From Mucilaginibacter tundrae (GTDB taxonomy: Bacteria; Bacteroidota; Bacteroidia; Sphingobacteriales; Sphingobacteriaceae): a stretch of 64,000 bases of DNA. The position numbers and the translations under genes were made by a program. Shown here one piece after another: positions 25,000 to 34,059 of the stretch. Every line of letters begins with the position of its first letter. Position 1 is the first letter of the stretch. Location: the NCBI RefSeq assembly GCF_013408825.1, contig NZ_JACCBZ010000002.1:124001-188000 (forward strand). The letters run 5' to 3'. Below the pieces are notes generated by a model. That model had not been told where the DNA came from, made no database searches, and saw only the letters and a program-made list of their open reading frames with translations.

Positions 25000-25123
25000 T
25001 ATGTTTACTTCTTATAAAAGAGGTGCAAATGTAGTAAATAAATTTAAAATTTAAAAGTGGAAAGTGAAAAAATGAGAAATAGTGTGTAATTATTAAACAA
25101 GATGTTATTTCACCATTTAACTC

Positions 25124-25471
25124 TTATTCAATATTCATGCTATAAAGCAAGTTATCCCTAATAACATACACGTGTTTTACGTTTCCATCAAATAAAATAT
25201 TGCCTTCTAAATCCTTCACCAATTGGTCAACTCCAACCTCAACTTTTCCATCGGGGCGTTCAGTGATTGTTATAGGCTCTACTTTTGGGTTTATCTCGCT
25301 CCATTGCCTTGTCCAATAATCCCTTACAGCTTCGTGGCCGATCACATACCCGCCTTCAAATGCTTTGGGCCAATTGATATCCTGGTGCATTACAGAGAAT
25401 ACGGCATCAATATCTCTGCTATTGAATCCTGTATAGGCTTTGTTAATGATGTCGGTGTATTTCGAATTCAT
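25124..25471 (-). CDS. SnoaL-like / NTF2-fold protein
   Basis: 115 residues. The NTF2-like pattern starts KYTDIINKAYTGFNSRDIDA and continues VMHQDINWPKAFEGGYVIG and AVRDYWTRQWSEINPKVEP. Such proteins are small ligand-binding or isomerase-fold proteins; no specific activity can be assigned. It starts 6 bases after the preceding anti-sigma-like gene, as the last gene of the second ECF operon, which links it to that regulatory unit. Confidence 0.85.
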   Translation of the reverse strand: MNSKYTDIINKAYTGFNSRDIDAVFSVMHQDINWPKAFEGGYVIGHEAVRDYWTRQWSEINPKVEPITITERPDGKVEVGVDQLVKDLEGNILFDGNVKHVYVIRDNLLYSMNIE

Positions 25472-25477
25472 AATGGA

Positions 25478-25750
25478 TTAATGCTTTTTAAAGACATTGG
25501 CGATGCGCTGCATAAACCCGCGATGTTTTGGCGCGGTGGCTAATTGTTGTTGCACAGCAATGATCTCATCCTTTATTTTTTGGCGACCGTATTGCCGGAT
25601 CATTGTATAGGTGTTTTGCTGATGATAGACATTGTCTTTCAAATCATTATTCAGCAATAAATTTGCCTCAAATAAAAGTTTATCGCCGGGGAGTATGTGG
25701 CCCAACAGATAATCGTCGATAGCTTTGATATTATTCAATGAAGTCCGCAT
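25478..25750 (-). CDS. small anti-sigma-like protein without membrane segment
   Basis: 90 residues. The N-terminal pattern NNIKAIDDYLLGHILPGDKL followed by LLLNNDLKDNVYHQQNTY resembles the cytoplasmic head of Bacteroidota anti-sigma factors (helical, with a 'loaded membrane of the E/L-x-G' type pattern). It has no transmembrane helix, zinc motif or periplasmic domain. It overlaps the end of the ECF sigma gene by 20 bases, so translation is coupled. An anti-sigma or sigma-partner role is inferred from position and pattern. Confidence 0.75.
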   Translation of the reverse strand: MRTSLNNIKAIDDYLLGHILPGDKLLFEANLLLNNDLKDNVYHQQNTYTMIRQYGRQKIKDEIIAVQQQLATAPKHRGFMQRIANVFKKH

Positions 25751-26267
25751 AGCTTAATGATTTTTGTTTGACGGTTTCCCTTACTTTCTCCAGGCATTTA
25801 TACTTTGCTACACTTACGGAATGTGTGCCAGTGTAACCAAACAGCGTTGCGACATCACTTATCGGCAAATGATCGTAATAATAAGCTTTAAGCAATTCCA
25901 TGCATTTTTTCCCAGCTGTACTCAGGTAATGCAGTAACTTGTTAGCGGCGAGGTGTTCATCGGGAACAACCGCCATGTCAAAATTATTTAAGGGTTCGTT
26001 CTTACTGATTGTTTTATAATGTTGTAGCCATAATCTTTTCGCAATACCTAGTAGATAGGCTTTCTCGTTTACGATGATTTGAGGCTGCGCCGACGACATT
26101 TTTTCGTAATATATAACCAGTGTATCCTGAAAAACATCCTGTGCTTCTTCAAGACTGCCGCCCATGCGGGCTACATAACGCGCAAAGCCAGGAAATGACT
26201 TTTTGTAAAGCGCCAGGAAGGATGCTTCACGTTGTTCAATTGTTGATAATTTGTTCTTTTCCATCAT
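25731..26267 (-). CDS. second ECF-type RNA polymerase sigma factor
   Basis: 178 residues. Region 2: FARYVARMGGSLEEAQDVFQ, DTLVIYYEKM and KAYLLGIAKRLWLQHYK. Region 4: GKKCMELLKAYYYDHLPISD and VATLFGYTGTHSVSVAKYK. It is similar in type to the sigma factor at 12166 but clearly different in sequence. It heads an operon with a soluble anti-sigma-like gene and a SnoaL-like gene. Its upstream region has GGGTGAT and ATTAC boxes but not the GGTTAC-N17-ATTAA motif of the first regulon. Confidence 0.92.
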   Translation of the reverse strand: MMEKNKLSTIEQREASFLALYKKSFPGFARYVARMGGSLEEAQDVFQDTLVIYYEKMSSAQPQIIVNEKAYLLGIAKRLWLQHYKTISKNEPLNNFDMAVVPDEHLAANKLLHYLSTAGKKCMELLKAYYYDHLPISDVATLFGYTGTHSVSVAKYKCLEKVRETVKQKSLSYADFIE

Positions 26268-26430
26268 TATCAGTTGTATTTATTATCAGGTGTAATATAT
26301 GGACGAAATATCACCCATGAAATTGCATTTTTTTAGTTAAAAAGTAAAACTATTAGGGTTAGCTGTGATTTTTGACGAATGCTATTGTATAAACTGACGT
26401 TCGATAAACGCTCCTTTCTGTATTAATCAC

Positions 26431-26438
26431 TATTTTTG
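26431..26438 (+). promoter_or_regulatory. TAnnTTTG promoter element of map
   Basis: TATTTTTG lies 21 bases before the ATG at 26460. Confidence 0.55.
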
Positions 26439-26459
26439 TCATAGATAAAAACATTAAGA

Positions 26460-27224
26460 ATGTCTATAACTACCGAAGACGAAAAAATTGGCATGCAGCA
26501 GGCTAGTGATGCTGTCGCTATCACGCTTAAAAAGATGCGCGAGTTTGCCAAACCGGGCATTTCAGCAAAGGAACTTGACGAGTATGGCGGCGAATTGCTG
26601 GCACAGATGGGCGCCAAATCCGCACCTAAGCTAACTTATGATTTCCCCGGGTATACCTGTATTAGTATTAATGAGGAAACAGCGCACGGCATACCATCGT
26701 CGGATAAGATCCTGAAAGACGGTGACCTGGTAAATATTGATGTATCGGCAGAGCTAAATGGCTATTGGGCCGACAATGGTGGCTCATTTGTATTGGGCGA
26801 AGACATCTACGGCCATAGTAAACTGGTAGAAGCATCGAAAGAGATATTGAGAAAGGCGATCAGCAATATTAAAGGTGGCGTTAGAATATCCGAAATAGGC
26901 AAATTGATCGAAACTGAAGCTAAAAAAGCAGGCTACACGGTGATAAAAAACCTGACCGGGCATGGTGTTGGCCGTAGCTTGCATGAGGAACCTAGCGAAA
27001 TTGCTAATTACTGCGACCGATATAACACTACACGTTTTAAAAAGAATGCGGTGGTGGCTATAGAAACATTTATTTCAACACGGTCGACAATTGCTGAAAC
27101 ACAAGCCGATGGCTGGACATTAAAGGGTAATAAAGGCGGCTATGTTGCACAGCATGAGCATACCATTATGGTAACTGGTGGCGAACCAGTGATATTTACA
27201 GCGCAGAACGGCATTTGGGATTAA
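26460..27224 (+). CDS. map: type I methionine aminopeptidase
   Basis: 254 residues, type Ia length. It removes initiator Met from nascent proteins. Metal ligands are visible: Asp residues in VNIDVSAELNGYWADNG, His in TGHGVGRSLHEEP, Glu in VVAIETFIST and the final Glu in VAQHEHTIMVT. It is not beside ribosomal-protein genes here, so it may be a second, stand-alone copy; that cannot be checked from this window. Confidence 0.93.
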   Translation: MSITTEDEKIGMQQASDAVAITLKKMREFAKPGISAKELDEYGGELLAQMGAKSAPKLTYDFPGYTCISINEETAHGIPSSDKILKDGDLVNIDVSAELNGYWADNGGSFVLGEDIYGHSKLVEASKEILRKAISNIKGGVRISEIGKLIETEAKKAGYTVIKNLTGHGVGRSLHEEPSEIANYCDRYNTTRFKKNAVVAIETFISTRSTIAETQADGWTLKGNKGGYVAQHEHTIMVTGGEPVIFTAQNGIWD

Positions 27225-27440
27225 TGCGGTGCATTGATGGGGTGTCTAAACCTTAATTTTCACAGGTTGTTATTTGCGGTGTGTTTGACAGAGCTCCGCG
27301 GTTTATGGGATTTGAGAATTGAAAGATTTGGTTTGAGGGTGCCGTTACAAACAGCGATCATAGGCTGAATAATTTGCGCCCAACATACATTTGGGAATAT
27401 TTTATAATAGTTATAAATTTACGGTGAAACCCTAACCTTT

Positions 27441-28349
27441 ATGCATTCCAAAATTGAACAACACCACAACACTGCCGCACGACACGGCGATGCTGCCGGT
27501 TCTCGGGGTAAGACCCTCCCCGCTGTACCTGCGTTAGCTGTGCAGCGTAAGCAATTGATAGTGCAGATGGCCCCCCTGCCGGGCGAAATGAACGCTAAAG
27601 CCGGAGAACTAAAAGAAAATTATGATCGCAAGCTATTGGCAGACAGGATTTACGCGCGTATCAAAAATGAGGACGGCCAATGGAATTTTACCAATGTGGT
27701 AAATGGCAAACGGTTTTTGAACGCACAAACTCAGGGTGCACCTTATGTATCATTCAACGCCGAGGGTGCCGGTGAGCAAACCGCTATTACAAAAGAACTG
27801 TGCGCGCGTGTTTACCACGATCAAACCGCGTCGGGCGAGATCACAGGCGAAATGCGCACTAAGTTAGGCAAAGGCTTAGAGCTTGATGAAGAAGATGGCC
27901 CTGCTAAAAGCCCGGATATTACTGCCTCCAGCGTAAAACCTGAAGAAATAAAAAGTAACATGACGACCGCTAAGGCCTGTGTTATAACGGCCCTTATGTT
28001 TGCCGAAGGCGGAGGCGTGCTTGGTGCCCGCAGTGTTGAAGAATTACACTTTATTTTATCAACACGTTTTAACACCACCTGGAGGCATTACAGCGAAGAC
28101 GCGGTATTCAAATCATTATATGAGCATTTGGGTTATACTAAAACCGTACCCCCGGTAGAAAGAAGTTTAGAAAACTTAGGCACTACTATAGGCGGCATCA
28201 GAACAGGCATGGCATCAATTGGCGGGCATATGGTAGGCTTTAAGAAAGACGGGGCAGACATGTATATACGTGACAATGATGAGGGCCTGAAAAAGGCAGA
28301 TGAGCATAGCCGCAAAACCGAAATGGTTGTTGATTACTGGCACAAATAG
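27441..28349 (+). CDS. candidate effector with papain-like C-terminal domain
   Basis: 302 residues, no signal peptide or membrane segment. The N-terminus (about 1-50) is polar and His/Ala-rich with AVPALAVQRKQLIVQMAP, recalling the short leader of Bacteroidota proteins linked to extracellular contractile injection systems (VQRK/VQ motifs). The middle is variable. The C-terminus (about 175-300) has a papain-like order: Cys180 in TTAKACVITALMF, His263 in SIGGHMVGFKKDG and Asp278/Asn279 in MYIRDNDEG. A Cys-His-Asp/Asn protease or amidase is inferred. It is a single gene with no toxin-immunity partner seen; 216 bases of non-coding sequence precede it. Confidence 0.72.
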   Translation: MHSKIEQHHNTAARHGDAAGSRGKTLPAVPALAVQRKQLIVQMAPLPGEMNAKAGELKENYDRKLLADRIYARIKNEDGQWNFTNVVNGKRFLNAQTQGAPYVSFNAEGAGEQTAITKELCARVYHDQTASGEITGEMRTKLGKGLELDEEDGPAKSPDITASSVKPEEIKSNMTTAKACVITALMFAEGGGVLGARSVEELHFILSTRFNTTWRHYSEDAVFKSLYEHLGYTKTVPPVERSLENLGTTIGGIRTGMASIGGHMVGFKKDGADMYIRDNDEGLKKADEHSRKTEMVVDYWHK

Positions 28350-28396
28350 TACTCATTTAAGTTCCGCATACTCATTAAATTAGGCAAAGAATTTTC

Positions 28397-29197
28397 ATGA
28401 AATCACTTAAAGATCAGGTTGTATGGATAACGGGCGCATCTTCGGGTATTGGTGAAGCGCTGGCGCGCGAGCTGTCGGCACAGGGCGCTAAACTCATCCT
28501 GTCAAGCCGACGAATAGCTGAACTGGAAAGGGTAAAGAGTCTCTGTGCCCATCCTAACCAAGTCCATATACTGCCGCTCGACCTTACTGACAGTGACAGT
28601 CTTGAAGCGAAAGCTGCTACCGCCATAGCTTTATTTGGTCATATTGATATGATGGTACATAATGGGGGCATGTCACAACGTGCGCTTGTTGCGGAAACTG
28701 ATATTGCTGTTCACCGCGAAGTGATGGAACTTAACTATTTTAGTTACATCATATTAACCAAAGCGTTATTGCCGCATTTTATTGAGCGGCGTTCCGGTTA
28801 TTTTGTGGTAACCAGCAGCGTAATGGGCAAAATAGGGACGCCAATGCGCGCGGCTTACGCGGCTTCAAAACACGCGCTGCACGGTTACTTTGATTCGCTA
28901 CGTGCTGAGGTACATCAATACGGAATAAAGGTGACCATACTTACACCCGGTTATATCCACACGCCGATTGCTGTAATATCCGGCGATGGCAGTTTTCTAA
29001 GCAGTAAATCTGAACAGATAAATGGCGGTTTGCCGGCTGATATAGCTGCGGGACAAATTATAAAGGCAATCCAAAATGAAACTTACGAGCTGTATATTGG
29101 TAAATTTATAGGCGAAGAAAGGTTGGCGCTTTTTGTTAAACGCTTTCTACCGGGACTGTTTACCAGGCTGATACCTAAATTCGGGACGCCGAAATAA
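28397..29197 (+). CDS. short-chain dehydrogenase/reductase
   Basis: 266 residues. NAD(P) motif WITGASSGIGEALA at about 10, NNAG-equivalent VHNGGMSQ at about 90, catalytic Ser in TSSVMGKIG and YAASK at about 155. The C-terminal tail (ALFVKRFLPGLFTRLIPKFG) is hydrophobic and basic, resembling membrane-associated SDRs of the DHRS7 type. Substrate unknown. It starts 47 bases after the candidate effector gene. Confidence 0.9.
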   Translation: MKSLKDQVVWITGASSGIGEALARELSAQGAKLILSSRRIAELERVKSLCAHPNQVHILPLDLTDSDSLEAKAATAIALFGHIDMMVHNGGMSQRALVAETDIAVHREVMELNYFSYIILTKALLPHFIERRSGYFVVTSSVMGKIGTPMRAAYAASKHALHGYFDSLRAEVHQYGIKVTILTPGYIHTPIAVISGDGSFLSSKSEQINGGLPADIAAGQIIKAIQNETYELYIGKFIGEERLALFVKRFLPGLFTRLIPKFGTPK

Positions 29198-29199
29198 AT

Positions 29200-29541
29200 C
29201 TATTTCAATATCAACGCCGGGCCTTCGAAAGAAATTCCTTCCCAGCCGTGAATCATAAATTGCCTTATATTTTGATGGTCGCTTGCATCCGGGTGAGCCA
29301 ATACCGATTGATAATGCTCTGCAAACAGGTAAAGCGTATCTTCCTTACTCAGGTTGTTTTGTTGAGCGAAAGAGAAAACTTTAGCGCTGCCTTGATTTTG
29401 TGTTGCTTCGTTGTACAGATTACCGTTTTTGAACGCTGCCGGCTGGTATTGGTAGTAGGTTTCTATAAAAGCTAAAACCTGGCTGAATGATATTGAATTT
29501 TCTTTTAGACTTTTAATTAGAGTTGTTAGTTGCTCAGTCAT
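29200..29541 (-). CDS. HopJ-type family protein
   Basis: 113 residues. The pattern FSQVLAFIETYYQYQPAAFK, then NQGSAKVFSFAQQNNLSKED and HPDASDHQNIRQFMIHGWEG matches the HopJ family. The name comes from a Pseudomonas type III effector, but the family is widespread in bacteria with no type III system, so an effector role should not be assumed. It is convergent with the SDR gene, 2 bases apart. Confidence 0.88.
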   Translation of the reverse strand: MTEQLTTLIKSLKENSISFSQVLAFIETYYQYQPAAFKNGNLYNEATQNQGSAKVFSFAQQNNLSKEDTLYLFAEHYQSVLAHPDASDHQNIRQFMIHGWEGISFEGPALILK

Positions 29542-29607
29542 TGGGCTGTATTTCGGGTTCGAAATTACAATAAAAAGGTTATGTAGTATACGGGGTTTAA
29601 TATTTCT

Positions 29608-29632
29608 CTACGAGAGACCCTGCGAAGACTGG
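29608..29632. repeat. degenerate half of the CCGCAGGGTC REP element
   Basis: CTACGAGAGACCCTGCGAAG followed by ACTGG matches the right half of the REPs at 38.2-39.3 kb with small changes; the left half is absent. Confidence 0.5.
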
Positions 29633-29672
29633 ATAGCTTTACAGGGAGATTTTCATATATAGATAATTTCAA

Positions 29673-30479
29673 CTATTGATTTATATGAGAAGGATTTATC
29701 CCGAAATGCTTTTTAAAAATAAAAGAAAAATGTGAAAGGTCTTCAAATCCTACTTCGGTGTATACCTCTGTAGTTTTCAGGTTCTTTTCTTTTAATAGGT
29801 AATAAGCTTCGTCTAATCGCCTTTGCTGCAACCATTTCGCAGGGGTTTTTGTAAACTCCTTTTCAAAATCACGTTTAAAAGCCGAAATACTTCGACCTGT
29901 AAGATAGGCGAACCGGGATAAGCTTAAATTAAACCGGAAACTCTTTTCCATAAAAGCTTTCAGATTTATCTTTCCGGGAGTTTGAAAATCAAACAAAATA
30001 TTTTTTAGTTCCGGTTGTACTTTAAGTAACACAATTAATGCTTCTTTTAATTTGAGCTTCACCAGTTCACTATTTCCATCGCTAAAATAAGGCAACGAGT
30101 GCTGTAGCGAGTCGACAAAGTTTTGAAGAAGCGGGTGATTTTTTAGTTTGAATGAAGGCGGTGAATTTGGATTTCCCTCAGCAAATAAATGATGTTCATT
30201 GGCAAACTCCCGTAAAGTTTCCACGTCAAACTGGAGCGAAAGCGAACGAAAAGCATCGTTTTCAGCAGGTTGTTTAACAAACTTCGCTAATTTGTTACGC
30301 ACATTAAAGCGAAAATCGCCGGGCTGAAAGATTACCTTCTCCCGTCCGTCCTGAACGATCAGGCTGCCAGAAATCTGGTAAGCAAAAGCATGCCGGTTAA
30401 CAATATTTTCGCCTTTAACCGACTTTTTGTAATAACAGGAAATCAATATTTTCGGTTGTTCTGCCCTAGGTTTCATCAT
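29673..30479 (-). CDS. AraC-family transcriptional regulator
   Basis: 268 residues. N-terminal cupin-like sensor (about 1-130: FAYQISGSLIVQDGREKVIF, FQPGDFRFNVRN). The C-terminal double HTH (about 170-268) has LSRFAYLTGRSISAFKRDFE and VYTEVGFEDLSHFSFIFKKH. It lies just downstream of the epimerase/reductase gene on the same strand, 54 bases away; regulation of that gene is plausible but not shown. Confidence 0.92.
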   Translation of the reverse strand: MMKPRAEQPKILISCYYKKSVKGENIVNRHAFAYQISGSLIVQDGREKVIFQPGDFRFNVRNKLAKFVKQPAENDAFRSLSLQFDVETLREFANEHHLFAEGNPNSPPSFKLKNHPLLQNFVDSLQHSLPYFSDGNSELVKLKLKEALIVLLKVQPELKNILFDFQTPGKINLKAFMEKSFRFNLSLSRFAYLTGRSISAFKRDFEKEFTKTPAKWLQQRRLDEAYYLLKEKNLKTTEVYTEVGFEDLSHFSFIFKKHFGINPSHINQ

Positions 30480-30532
30480 AACAAATTTCGCAAAAACAAA
30501 GGTTGAAATATTATTATTTATCTAAACATTTA

Positions 30533-31567
30533 TTAAACCAGTTTAAATTTCACGAGGCTTTCTGCCGTTTCAATTATGGTTGTTTCTTTCGGGTGCGGGT
30601 TCCAGTTTAACAGGGATTTAGCTTTTGCATTTGATAATGTTTTTACTACGCCCAGCTGCGGCACAATTTGCTTTAACTCGGGTTTAAACCACGATGTAAC
30701 TCTTACCAGCCAATTAGGCAAAACTTTAGATGGTACTTTATCAACCGGCAGATTTTTATCAGCCTTCAATAATTGGGCAATACCCGGGAACGACATAGCA
30801 CCATCAGATGCTGCAAGAAAGCGCTGACCGTTAGCCGATTGGTTTTTCATCGCTTTGATATGAATATCCGCCACGTCGCGAACATCAACAACACCGAAAG
30901 ATATTTGTGGTATACCGGGCATCTTGCCTGAAAGTAAGTTTTGGATTAGGGCGATAGAGCTACTGAATTTTTTTCCCAAAACAGGCCCGAAAATGCCGAC
31001 CGGGTTAATAACAACCAGTTCCATATCACCGCCTTCTTTTTCCATAAAATCCCATGCGGCACGCTCTGCAATGGTTTTAGATTTTATGTAAGCAGGAATT
31101 TTAGCGTTTGGGTCTGTCCAGTCAGTCTCTGTAAAAACGTGATTCTTAGGATTGATAGAATAACCGATTGCCGCAAAAGATGAAGTTAAGACTACCCTTT
31201 TAACTTTTGCATCCTTTGATGCACGTAATACTCTTAAAGCGCCATCGCGTGCAGGTTTTATAATTTCCCCCTCATCTTTTGGCTCGCCAGAGGGAAATGG
31301 CGATGCCACATGAAGCACATAATCACAACCGGCGACAGCCTCTTTCCAGCCATTGTCGCTCGTCAGATCTGCTTCTGCAAAAGTGAGATTCTGCAAATTT
31401 CCAGCCTTGCCAGCCAAAAGCATTTCTGTAACATCGTCACTTTTATCTAATGACCGGATAGTAGTTTTAACTGTATAGCCTTCATTTAACAATTGTATAA
31501 TACAATAACTGCCTACAAACCCCGACCCGCCGGTAACCAGTACTGTTTCTTTTTTTGATTGTTCCAT
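30533..31567 (-). CDS. NAD-dependent epimerase/aldehyde reductase (extended SDR)
   Basis: 344 residues from the ATG at 31567 (MEQSKKETVLVTGG); a longer frame to 31615 adds 16 unconserved residues. NAD(P) motif VLVTGGSGFVGSYCIIQLL, active-site Tyr-Lys in AYIKSKTIAERAAW, and NPVGIFGPVLG typical of dihydroflavonol reductase/aldehyde reductase-like proteins. Substrate unknown. A run of three palindromes lies upstream of the gene. Confidence 0.9.
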   Translation of the reverse strand: MEQSKKETVLVTGGSGFVGSYCIIQLLNEGYTVKTTIRSLDKSDDVTEMLLAGKAGNLQNLTFAEADLTSDNGWKEAVAGCDYVLHVASPFPSGEPKDEGEIIKPARDGALRVLRASKDAKVKRVVLTSSFAAIGYSINPKNHVFTETDWTDPNAKIPAYIKSKTIAERAAWDFMEKEGGDMELVVINPVGIFGPVLGKKFSSSIALIQNLLSGKMPGIPQISFGVVDVRDVADIHIKAMKNQSANGQRFLAASDGAMSFPGIAQLLKADKNLPVDKVPSKVLPNWLVRVTSWFKPELKQIVPQLGVVKTLSNAKAKSLLNWNPHPKETTIIETAESLVKFKLV

Positions 31568-31689
31568 TATATTTGAATTAATGAAGCAAATCTCAGTATT
31601 ACTTATTGATCTCATTTTGTTGTGAGGCCCAGATTTTGTTTGTTGTAGTGTTCATACGTTTCAGGCATACACTAATATCCCTCACTGAT

Positions 31690-31767
31690 TTCAGTTTTAA
31701 ACTGAAACTTTTGGGTGGTGTCAGTTTTAAACTGACTGATCTGTGAGACTTCAGTTATAAACTGAAG
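31690..31767. repeat. three short palindromes at exact 30-base intervals
   Basis: TTCAGTTTTAAACTGAA (31690-31706), GTCAGTTTTAAACTGAC (31720-31736) and CTTCAGTTATAAACTGAAG (31749-31767). The shared core is CAGTTtTAAACTG; the third includes the stop codon of the mce gene. Confidence 0.85.
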
Positions 31768-32177
31768 CCAGTAGCGTTACTTAGTTCTTCACACAATTCC
31801 ACCAAAACTCCATTCGTCCCTTTTGGGTGCACAAAGCAAACCAGTTTATTATCAGCGCCGCGCTTGGGTTCATCATTCAATAAAATAAAGCCCTCGTTTT
31901 TGAGGCGCTGCATTTCGGCGCGGATGTCGGTTACTTCGAAGGCAATGTGGTGGATGCCCTCTCCTTTTTTGGCTATAAATCTGGCTATGGGGCTGCCTTC
32001 CGATGTTGCTTCTAATAGTTCAATCTTATTGGGGCCACATTGCAGGAAGGCGGTGAGCACATTTTCGGAGGCTACTTCTTCGGTTTTGTAAATCGTGGTG
32101 TTCAGCAGCTTTTCATATATGTTACCGGCTGATTGTATGCTGTTTACAGCTATGCCGATGTGCTCGATTTTTTCCAT
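31755..32177 (-). CDS. mce: methylmalonyl-CoA epimerase
   Basis: 140 residues from the ATG at 32177 (MEKIEHIGIAVNSI), the standard start; the longer frame to 32210 is unlikely. Glyoxalase/VOC fold with metal ligands His in KIEHIGIAV, His in GEGIHHIAFEV and Glu in GVLVELCEE. It interconverts (2R)- and (2S)-methylmalonyl-CoA in propionate/succinate metabolism. The mutase genes are not in the window. Confidence 0.94.
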   Translation of the reverse strand: MEKIEHIGIAVNSIQSAGNIYEKLLNTTIYKTEEVASENVLTAFLQCGPNKIELLEATSEGSPIARFIAKKGEGIHHIAFEVTDIRAEMQRLKNEGFILLNDEPKRGADNKLVCFVHPKGTNGVLVELCEELSNATGFSL

Positions 32178-32253
32178 TCCCAAATATTGCAAATTAATGA
32201 CGGCTGACACTTATTTGTCCTTGTTTTGAATGATTTTAAATAAAAAGTTTATA

Positions 32254-32261
32254 TATCTTTG
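32254..32261 (+). promoter_or_regulatory. TAnnTTTG promoter element of iscS
   Basis: TATCTTTG ends 18 bases before the ATG at 32280. Confidence 0.6.
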
Positions 32262-32279
32262 TATGTTTAATTGAAAGAT

Positions 32280-33491
32280 ATGAATATCCCCGTTTATTTG
32301 GATAATAATGCTACCACTCCCATGGACCCAAGGGTACTGGAAGCCATGCTACCTTATTTTGTTGAGAAATTTGGAAACGCGGCAAGCCGTAACCACCCTT
32401 TTGGCTGGGTAGCTGAAGAAGCTGTTGACTATGCCCGCGAGCAAGTGGCTAAATTAATAGGCGCAAGCGAGAAAGAGATCATCTTTACCTCGGGCGCTAC
32501 AGAATCGGACAACCTGGCTATTAAAGGCGTGTTCGAGATGTATAAAGAAAAAGGTAACCACATTATAACTACTGTTACTGAACATAAAGCTGTGCTTGAC
32601 GCTTGTAAACACGTAGAAAAAATGGGAGGCCGTGTTACTTATCTTCCGGTTAAGGAGGATGGTTTGGTTGACCTTGATCTGTTAGAAAGCAGCATGACGC
32701 CTGAGACTATTTTAGTTTCGATCATGTATGGTAACAACGAGATCGGTGTTATTCAGCCTATAAGGGCGATAGCAGATATTGCCCACAAACATGGCGCTTT
32801 AATGATGACCGATGCTGTACAGGCGGTTGGTAAAATACCGGTTGATGTTAATCGTGATGGTATTGACTTGTTAGCGCTATCTGCTCATAAATTTTACGGG
32901 CCTAAAGGTGTTGGCGCTTTATACGTTCGCCGTAAGGGACCACGTGTTAAAGTTACCGCCCAAATGGACGGTGGCGGCCACGAGCGCGGTATGCGTAGTG
33001 GTACTTTAAATGTACCGGGCATTGTTGGTTTAGGTAAAGCCTGCGAACTTTGCATTGCCGAAATGGAAAGCGAAGCAAAACGTTTATCAGGCTTACGCGA
33101 TAAATTACAGGCGGGTTTGACTGTACTTGAAGAAAGCTATGTGAATGGCAACCAGGAACATCGTTTACCGCATGTAGCTAACATCAGCTTCAAATATGTT
33201 GAGGGTGAAGGCTTAATGATGGCGATGAAAGACCTGGCTGTATCATCAGGTTCAGCTTGTACATCAGCTTCGTTAGAACCATCTTACGTGTTGAAAAGTT
33301 TAGGCTTGTCGGATGATTTGGCGCACTCTTCTATCCGTTTTGGTTTAGGCCGTTTCACTACCGAAGAGGAAGTTGATTACGCAGTTGAAGTAACTAAAAA
33401 AGCGGTTACCCACCTGCGCGAACTTTCACCGCTTTGGGAAATGTTTAAAGAAGGTATAGACCTTGACTCGATTGAGTGGGCGGAACATTAA
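32280..33491 (+). CDS. iscS: cysteine desulfurase
   Basis: 403 residues from the ATG at 32280 ([20 protein letters not shown]); an earlier TTG adds three residues and is less likely. PLP Lys lies in [20 protein letters not shown], substrate His in VTEHKAVLD, and the mobile catalytic Cys in [17 protein letters not shown]. It supplies sulfur for Fe-S assembly on IscU, which is encoded next. The unit continues iscS-iscU-iscA, with hairpin-bearing spacers. Confidence 0.97.
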   Translation: MNIPVYLDNNATTPMDPRVLEAMLPYFVEKFGNAASRNHPFGWVAEEAVDYAREQVAKLIGASEKEIIFTSGATESDNLAIKGVFEMYKEKGNHIITTVTEHKAVLDACKHVEKMGGRVTYLPVKEDGLVDLDLLESSMTPETILVSIMYGNNEIGVIQPIRAIADIAHKHGALMMTDAVQAVGKIPVDVNRDGIDLLALSAHKFYGPKGVGALYVRRKGPRVKVTAQMDGGGHERGMRSGTLNVPGIVGLGKACELCIAEMESEAKRLSGLRDKLQAGLTVLEESYVNGNQEHRLPHVANISFKYVEGEGLMMAMKDLAVSSGSACTSASLEPSYVLKSLGLSDDLAHSSIRFGLGRFTTEEEVDYAVEVTKKAVTHLRELSPLWEMFKEGIDLDSIEWAEH

Positions 33492-33623
33492 GATATCGGA
33501 TTTGAGAATTTCGATTTCGAATCTATTGATCCGTTTGAGAATTGGAGAATCATAATAATTTAGGCAATAATTAACAAAAAAGTTAACCCGATATCGAAAA
33601 TTCGAAATTGAAAATCCGATATC
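33492..33623. repeat. inverted repeat in the iscS-iscU spacer
   Basis: The left arm begins GATATCGGATTTGAGAATTT and the right arm ends ATTGAAAATCCGATATC; about 20 of 24 positions pair. It may set differential mRNA stability. Confidence 0.75.
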
Positions 33624-33639
33624 CGAAATAAAAAATAAA

Positions 33640-34053
33640 ATGGCTTATTCAGAAAAAGTAATTGATCACTATACTAACCCCCGCAATGTTGGCACTTTAG
33701 ATAAAGCCAGCCACAAAGTAGGTACCGGTTTAGTTGGTGCCCCTGAGTGCGGCGACGTTATGCGCCTGCAGATACAGGTTGATGATAACAACGTTATAAC
33801 CGACGCTAAATTTAAAACATTCGGCTGCGGATCAGCAATCGCGTCATCATCATTAGCAACCGAATGGCTTAAAGGCAAAAGCATCGATGATGCCATGAAA
33901 ATTGACAACATGGACATTGTTGAAGAACTTGCGCTTCCGCCGGTAAAAATTCACTGCTCGGTTTTGGCAGAGGATGCTATCAAGGCAGCAATTAATGACT
34001 ATCGCGTTAAAAACGGCATGGAGCCGATAGCAAGCGAAAAAGTACATCACTAA
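33640..34053 (+). CDS. iscU: Fe-S cluster scaffold protein
   Basis: 137 residues. The three cluster-ligand cysteines are present: APECGDVMRLQIQ, FKTFGCGSAIASSS and VKIHCSVLAEDAIKAAI; LPPVK is the chaperone (HscA)-recognition motif. It receives sulfur from IscS. The start MAYSEKVIDHYTNPRNVG is standard. Confidence 0.97.
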   Translation: MAYSEKVIDHYTNPRNVGTLDKASHKVGTGLVGAPECGDVMRLQIQVDDNNVITDAKFKTFGCGSAIASSSLATEWLKGKSIDDAMKIDNMDIVEELALPPVKIHCSVLAEDAIKAAINDYRVKNGMEPIASEKVHH

Positions 34054-34059
34054 GAAAAA

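Noticed and set aside
29200..29541. Type III secretion effector (HopJ name)
   Set aside because: The family is widespread in non-pathogens and no type III system is present; name kept only as family label.
31690..31767. Possible CRISPR array from regularly spaced repeats
   Set aside because: Only three short palindromes, 30-base period leaves 13-base spacers, no cas genes; not CRISPR.
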